Position numbers and translations under genes: made by a program | Part shown: in pieces, positions 5,944-8,455 of the stretch | How the letters are laid out: each line of letters opens with the position of its first letter | How positions within the stretch are numbered: the first letter of the stretch is position 1 | The notes under the pieces: model-generated | Databases searched by the model: none | Told to the model about the DNA's origin: nothing | The model's input: the letters and a program-made list of their open reading frames with translations, nothing else | Origin: Thermoplasmata archaeon | GTDB taxonomy: Archaea > Thermoplasmatota > Thermoplasmata > Thermoplasmatales > Aciduliprofundaceae | DNA length: 8,455 nucleotides | Reading direction: 5' to 3' | NCBI GenBank assembly: GCA_021163705.1 | Contig: JAGGTO010000094.1 | Location: forward strand, 1-8,455

Positions 5944-6627
5944 ATGAAGGTGACATGGTTGGGACACTCTGCATTTATCATAGAGGAAGGTGGAAAAAAG
6001 GTGCTGGTTGATCCCTTCATTACAGGAAACGAGAAAGCACCTGTTAAACCGGATGATATTGAATGTGATCTGATAGCGGTAACCCATGGGCATGGGGATC
6101 ATCTTGGAGATGCCATATTCATAGGAAAAAGGAAGAATGTGCCCATTGTTGCAATATATGAGCTTGCGCAGTACATAAGCTCCAAGGGTGCCAATGGAGT
6201 GGGAATGAATTTTGGAGGGACATATGAATATGAGGGAATAAAGCTCTCCATGGTTCCGGCACTTCACTCTTCGGGCATTACAGAGAGCAATTTTGCACAT
6301 GATGGGGGATTACCTGCAGGATTTGTCATAGAGATAAATGGAAAGAAGGTGTATCATGCTGGTGATACTGGGCTCTTTGGGGATATGAAGCTTATAGGAG
6401 AGCTCTATAGACCAGATGTTGCCCTTCTACCTGTTGGAGGGTTATTTACCATGGATACGAAGCTTGCCACCATAGCAGCCAAGTGGATCAAGCCCAAGTT
6501 TGTTATTCCCATGCACTACAACACATGGCCACCTATTGAAGCGAATCCCGAGGAGATGCGGGAAGAGCTAAAGAAAGAGGGAATAGAGCTAATTGTTCTC
6601 AAACCTGGAGAGAGCTTTGAGTTCTAA
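5944..6627 (+). CDS. UPF0173-family metal-dependent hydrolase (metallo-beta-lactamase fold)
   Basis: This is a 227-residue stand-alone metallo-beta-lactamase-fold protein, the usual length for UPF0173, and it begins with the family's MKVTWLGHSAF. The dinuclear metal ligands are visible in order: H48, H50, D52 and H53 in THGHGDH, H108 in ALHSSG, D141 in HAGDTGLFGD, and H191 in MHYNTWP. It is probably cytoplasmic, as there is no signal sequence. The natural substrate is not established for this family. UlaG-like L-ascorbate-6-phosphate lactonases are relatives, but that activity should not be transferred here. It has its own promoter and a strong Shine-Dalgarno motif and is divergent from xerA. 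The next gene appears to have a separate box A, so an operon is not required. Fold and metal site are sure; function is not. Confidence 0.93.
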   Translation: MKVTWLGHSAFIIEEGGKKVLVDPFITGNEKAPVKPDDIECDLIAVTHGHGDHLGDAIFIGKRKNVPIVAIYELAQYISSKGANGVGMNFGGTYEYEGIKLSMVPALHSSGITESNFAHDGGLPAGFVIEINGKKVYHAGDTGLFGDMKLIGELYRPDVALLPVGGLFTMDTKLATIAAKWIKPKFVIPMHYNTWPPIEANPEEMREELKKEGIELIVLKPGESFEF

Positions 6628-6645
6628 ACAGTCTACTTAGGCGAA

Positions 6646-6656
6646 AATAATTTATT
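6646..6656 (+). promoter_or_regulatory. Box A of the two-TM protein gene
   Basis: AATAATTTATT has its core centred about 25 nt before the ATG at 6678. It begins 18 nt after the UPF0173 stop codon. It suggests a leaderless transcript starting the two-gene unit and favours the ATG at 6678 over the in-frame GTG at 6657, which directly abuts the box. Confidence 0.45.
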
Positions 6657-6677
6657 GTGAAAGCTCATCATCCCCTA

Positions 6678-7064
6678 ATGTCATGGAAGAAATTAAGGGA
6701 GTACATACTTCACATAAGCCTAGTGCTATTCGCCCTGGGAGTGTACCTAGCCATCACTGGAGGTTACTGGGTACTTTATGATACGGGTTTCATAGGCAAG
6801 GAAGTAAATCTGGAAAATTTAACCAAATGGGCCGGTGCCTGGAATTACTGGTTTCTAGGGCTTGGAGTGATTCTCATAATAGTGGGAGGATGGTATACAT
6901 TTGATACCCTGAGAAAAAGGAGAAAGTTTGAAGAGTACATAAACTCTGAAAGCAAAAGGGAGTTCGTGAACAATCTCAGGGAGCTTGAGGAAATAACCTA
7001 CAAGCTTGGAGAGAAGTACGAAAAGATTCTTGATGAGAAAAAGAAAAAATGGAGGGTAAAGTAG
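6678..7064 (+). CDS. Small two-TM membrane protein with a charged helical tail
   Basis: I do not recognise a named family with confidence. From the ATG at 6678 it has 128 residues: a short basic start (MSWKKLREY), a first membrane helix at about 11-33, an external loop of about 20 residues rich in aromatic residues and Asn, and a second helix at about 57-77. A cytoplasmic tail at about 78-128 is highly charged (RKRRK, then Glu/Lys-rich with heptad-like Leu and Ile) and probably helical or coiled coil. The positive residues flanking the membrane put both termini inside. A GTG at 6657 would add seven residues but abuts box A. The stop overlaps the start of the downstream LTD-PLD gene by 16 nt, so the two are probably co-transcribed and translationally coupled. 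A role as scaffold or partner of the neighbour is only inferred. Confidence 0.8.
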   Translation: MSWKKLREYILHISLVLFALGVYLAITGGYWVLYDTGFIGKEVNLENLTKWAGAWNYWFLGLGVILIIVGGWYTFDTLRKRRKFEEYINSESKREFVNNLRELEEITYKLGEKYEKILDEKKKKWRVK

Positions 7065-8455
7065 GCTCTCTACTTTTTCTATTTCTTCTTCTCATCCCAC
7101 TATTTCCTACAGGAGAATCTCAGAGCTCGGGGCATCTCCTAATATATGAGGTGAGCCCATATCCATATCCAAATACCCATATGGAATATATCTGCATCTA
7201 TAATCCACAATCCGAGAAGATAGATCTGAAGGGTTATTATCTCACAGATTTTGAGGGAAATCTGGAATTAAAAGGGAAAATAGAGGGAAATTCAAAGATT
7301 TATATTGCAGAGAATGCTACTGCATTTTACAATTTTATGGGCTTTTATCCCGATTTCACATATTCTCAACTGAAGAAAGGGGATTTTGCCTTAGCCAACA
7401 ACGGAGATGAGGTCTCCCTATTCAAAAATGGAAGTCTCCTGGATATAGTTATCTATGGGAGCTCAAAATATAGGGGTATAGGATGGCAGGGTAAACCCCT
7501 GAAAATTACAGAGGGTCATATTCTCAGAAGAATAGGTTATGAGGATTCAGATTCCTGGAAGGACTGGAAAACTTATCACATAATTGGCCAGAGTGATATA
7601 CCTCCAAAATCCTTTGAAGTGAGCATGGAGATATTCCCATATCCTGATGAATGGAGGGAGGTAATAAGATTTGTTACCGAGGCTGAAAATTACATTTACA
7701 TCGAAACATACACATTGGATAGCTATGAATTGGGAAATGCGCTGTTATCAAAACTTGATGAGGGGGTCAAAGTTGTTATTTTATTGGAGGGCTCTCCTGT
7801 TGGAGGAATGAACGATTATGAAAAATACATAGTGCATCAACTGTGGGATAAGGGTGCTGAGATAAAGTTTATGGTCAATTCACCAAAAGATGGGATATGT
7901 GATCGCTACAGGTTTGTGCATTCAAAATTTATCATAAGAGATGGGTGGGCTGTTCTCATATCCACCGAGAACTTTGGACATTCATCCCTGTCTCCCTGTG
8001 GGAATAGGGGATATGGAGTAATAGTAAGAGATGAAAAATTTACAAAATATATAGAGAGGATGTTTCTAGATGATGCGAAGGATGTGCAGGATATTAGATA
8101 TTACCAAGGTGAATTTTCAGATGTGAAGATTGCAAAGAGAAAAAATTTGGAGCTGAGGGAGAAGAGGTTTAGAAGTATAAATTTAAGTGCAAGAATTTTG
8201 CCTATCATTGCTCCAGATTTTGCAGAAGAATATTTTAAGAGATTCTTAGATGAACAGAAAAGTGTGGATATTGAAGCCCTTTACATCGATGATGATGTTT
8301 GGAAAGAGATTAGCAATAAGGTCCACAGGATACTTGTTGAGAGTTCTGACAAGGAGAGAATCGGTAGAATTTTTAACGGAAAGCCGCACTATATAAGAGG
8401 GCTTCATGCAAAATTGATTATAGGGAATTCTGGACTACTGGTGGGGAGCATGAAC
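7049..8455 (+). CDS. Secreted lamin-tail domain / phospholipase D-like protein (3' end missing)
   Basis: The frame is open for 469 codons from the ATG at 7049 to the window edge. A signal peptide (hydrophobic core at about 7-19, then PTGESQSS) exports the protein. Residues about 28-180 match a lamin-tail domain: LIYEVSPYPYP, EYICIYNP, DLKGYYLTDFEG, ALANNGDEVSLF, DIVIYG and a closing SWKDW. From about 190 a phospholipase D-like domain begins. Its first HKD motif is H291-K293-D298 followed by STENFG. The second is H453-K455 with Asn at 460 where Asp is usual, followed by GSMN at the edge. Two such motifs make one active site in this superfamily, whose members cleave phosphodiesters in DNA or phospholipids. 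A surface nuclease or lipase is inferred. The start is fixed by an in-frame stop at 7034-7036. There is no Shine-Dalgarno motif, so coupling to the upstream gene is likely. A C-terminal anchor may lie beyond the window. Confidence 0.88.
   Translation, partial: MEGKVGSLLFLFLLLIPLFPTGESQSSGHLLIYEVSPYPYPNTHMEYICIYNPQSEKIDLKGYYLTDFEGNLELKGKIEGNSKIYIAENATAFYNFMGFYPDFTYSQLKKGDFALANNGDEVSLFKNGSLLDIVIYGSSKYRGIGWQGKPLKITEGHILRRIGYEDSDSWKDWKTYHIIGQSDIPPKSFEVSMEIFPYPDEWREVIRFVTEAENYIYIETYTLDSYELGNALLSKLDEGVKVVILLEGSPVGGMNDYEKYIVHQLWDKGAEIKFMVNSPKDGICDRYRFVHSKFIIRDGWAVLISTENFGHSSLSPCGNRGYGVIVRDEKFTKYIERMFLDDAKDVQDIRYYQGEFSDVKIAKRKNLELREKRFRSINLSARILPIIAPDFAEEYFKRFLDEQKSVDIEALYIDDDVWKEISNKVHRILVESSDKERIGRIFNGKPHYIRGLHAKLIIGNSGLLVGSMN

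Noticed and set aside
5866..6300. Minus-strand 144-codon frame opposite the UPF0173 gene
   Set aside because: It lies entirely across a gene with all metal-binding motifs intact and its product has no recognisable domain.
1..8455. CRISPR arrays, tRNA/rRNA genes, insertion sequences, strong intrinsic terminators
   Set aside because: No spaced direct repeats, no cloverleaf or rRNA-like stretches, no transposase frames and no hairpin followed by a T-run were seen on reading through both strands.

Overview
The window looks like a piece of an archaeal chromosome. The evidence is: A/T-rich box A elements about 25-27 nt upstream of start codons, several apparently leaderless genes, AGA/AGG and ATA codons throughout, a geranylgeranyl reductase-family flavoprotein, and a XerA-type archaeal tyrosine recombinase. 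An archaeal RNase HII with an unusual partner, a bacterial-type MutL, suggests a euryarchaeote that carries mismatch-repair genes. A thermophilic Thermoplasmatota lineage such as Aciduliprofundum/DHVE2 would fit, but this is an inference from gene style and no database search was run.

Layout, left to right. The 5' part of rnhB (minus strand) runs off the left edge. A 175-nt gap follows, holding a possible tiny membrane-protein ORF and the argF promoter. argF (ornithine carbamoyltransferase, plus) converges on mutL (minus) with one base between their stop codons. deoC (deoxyribose-phosphate aldolase, plus) diverges from mutL and is followed by a geranylgeranyl reductase-family gene (plus). That gene overlaps tail-to-tail with xerA (minus). 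xerA diverges from a UPF0173 metallo-hydrolase gene (plus). Downstream lie a small two-TM protein with a charged helical tail and, overlapping it by 16 nt, a secreted lamin-tail/phospholipase D-like protein that is cut by the right edge.

Most genes appear to be independently promoted housekeeping genes. The only clear co-transcribed pair is the two-TM protein and the LTD-PLD protein, which probably act at the cell surface. Two initiation styles coexist. argF and the UPF0173 gene have short leaders that are little more than a Shine-Dalgarno motif. rnhB, deoC, the reductase, xerA and the two-TM gene have box A placed so that transcription should begin at or very near the start codon.

The most striking unexplained element is a perfect 31-bp inverted repeat (12-bp arms, 7-bp spacer) at 5809-5839. 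It lies between the xerA box A and the first codons of xerA, and one arm contains the start codon. It is a strong candidate for a XerA binding site, either an autoregulatory operator or a dif-like recombination site. The second point of interest is the lamin-tail plus PLD fusion coupled to a small membrane protein.
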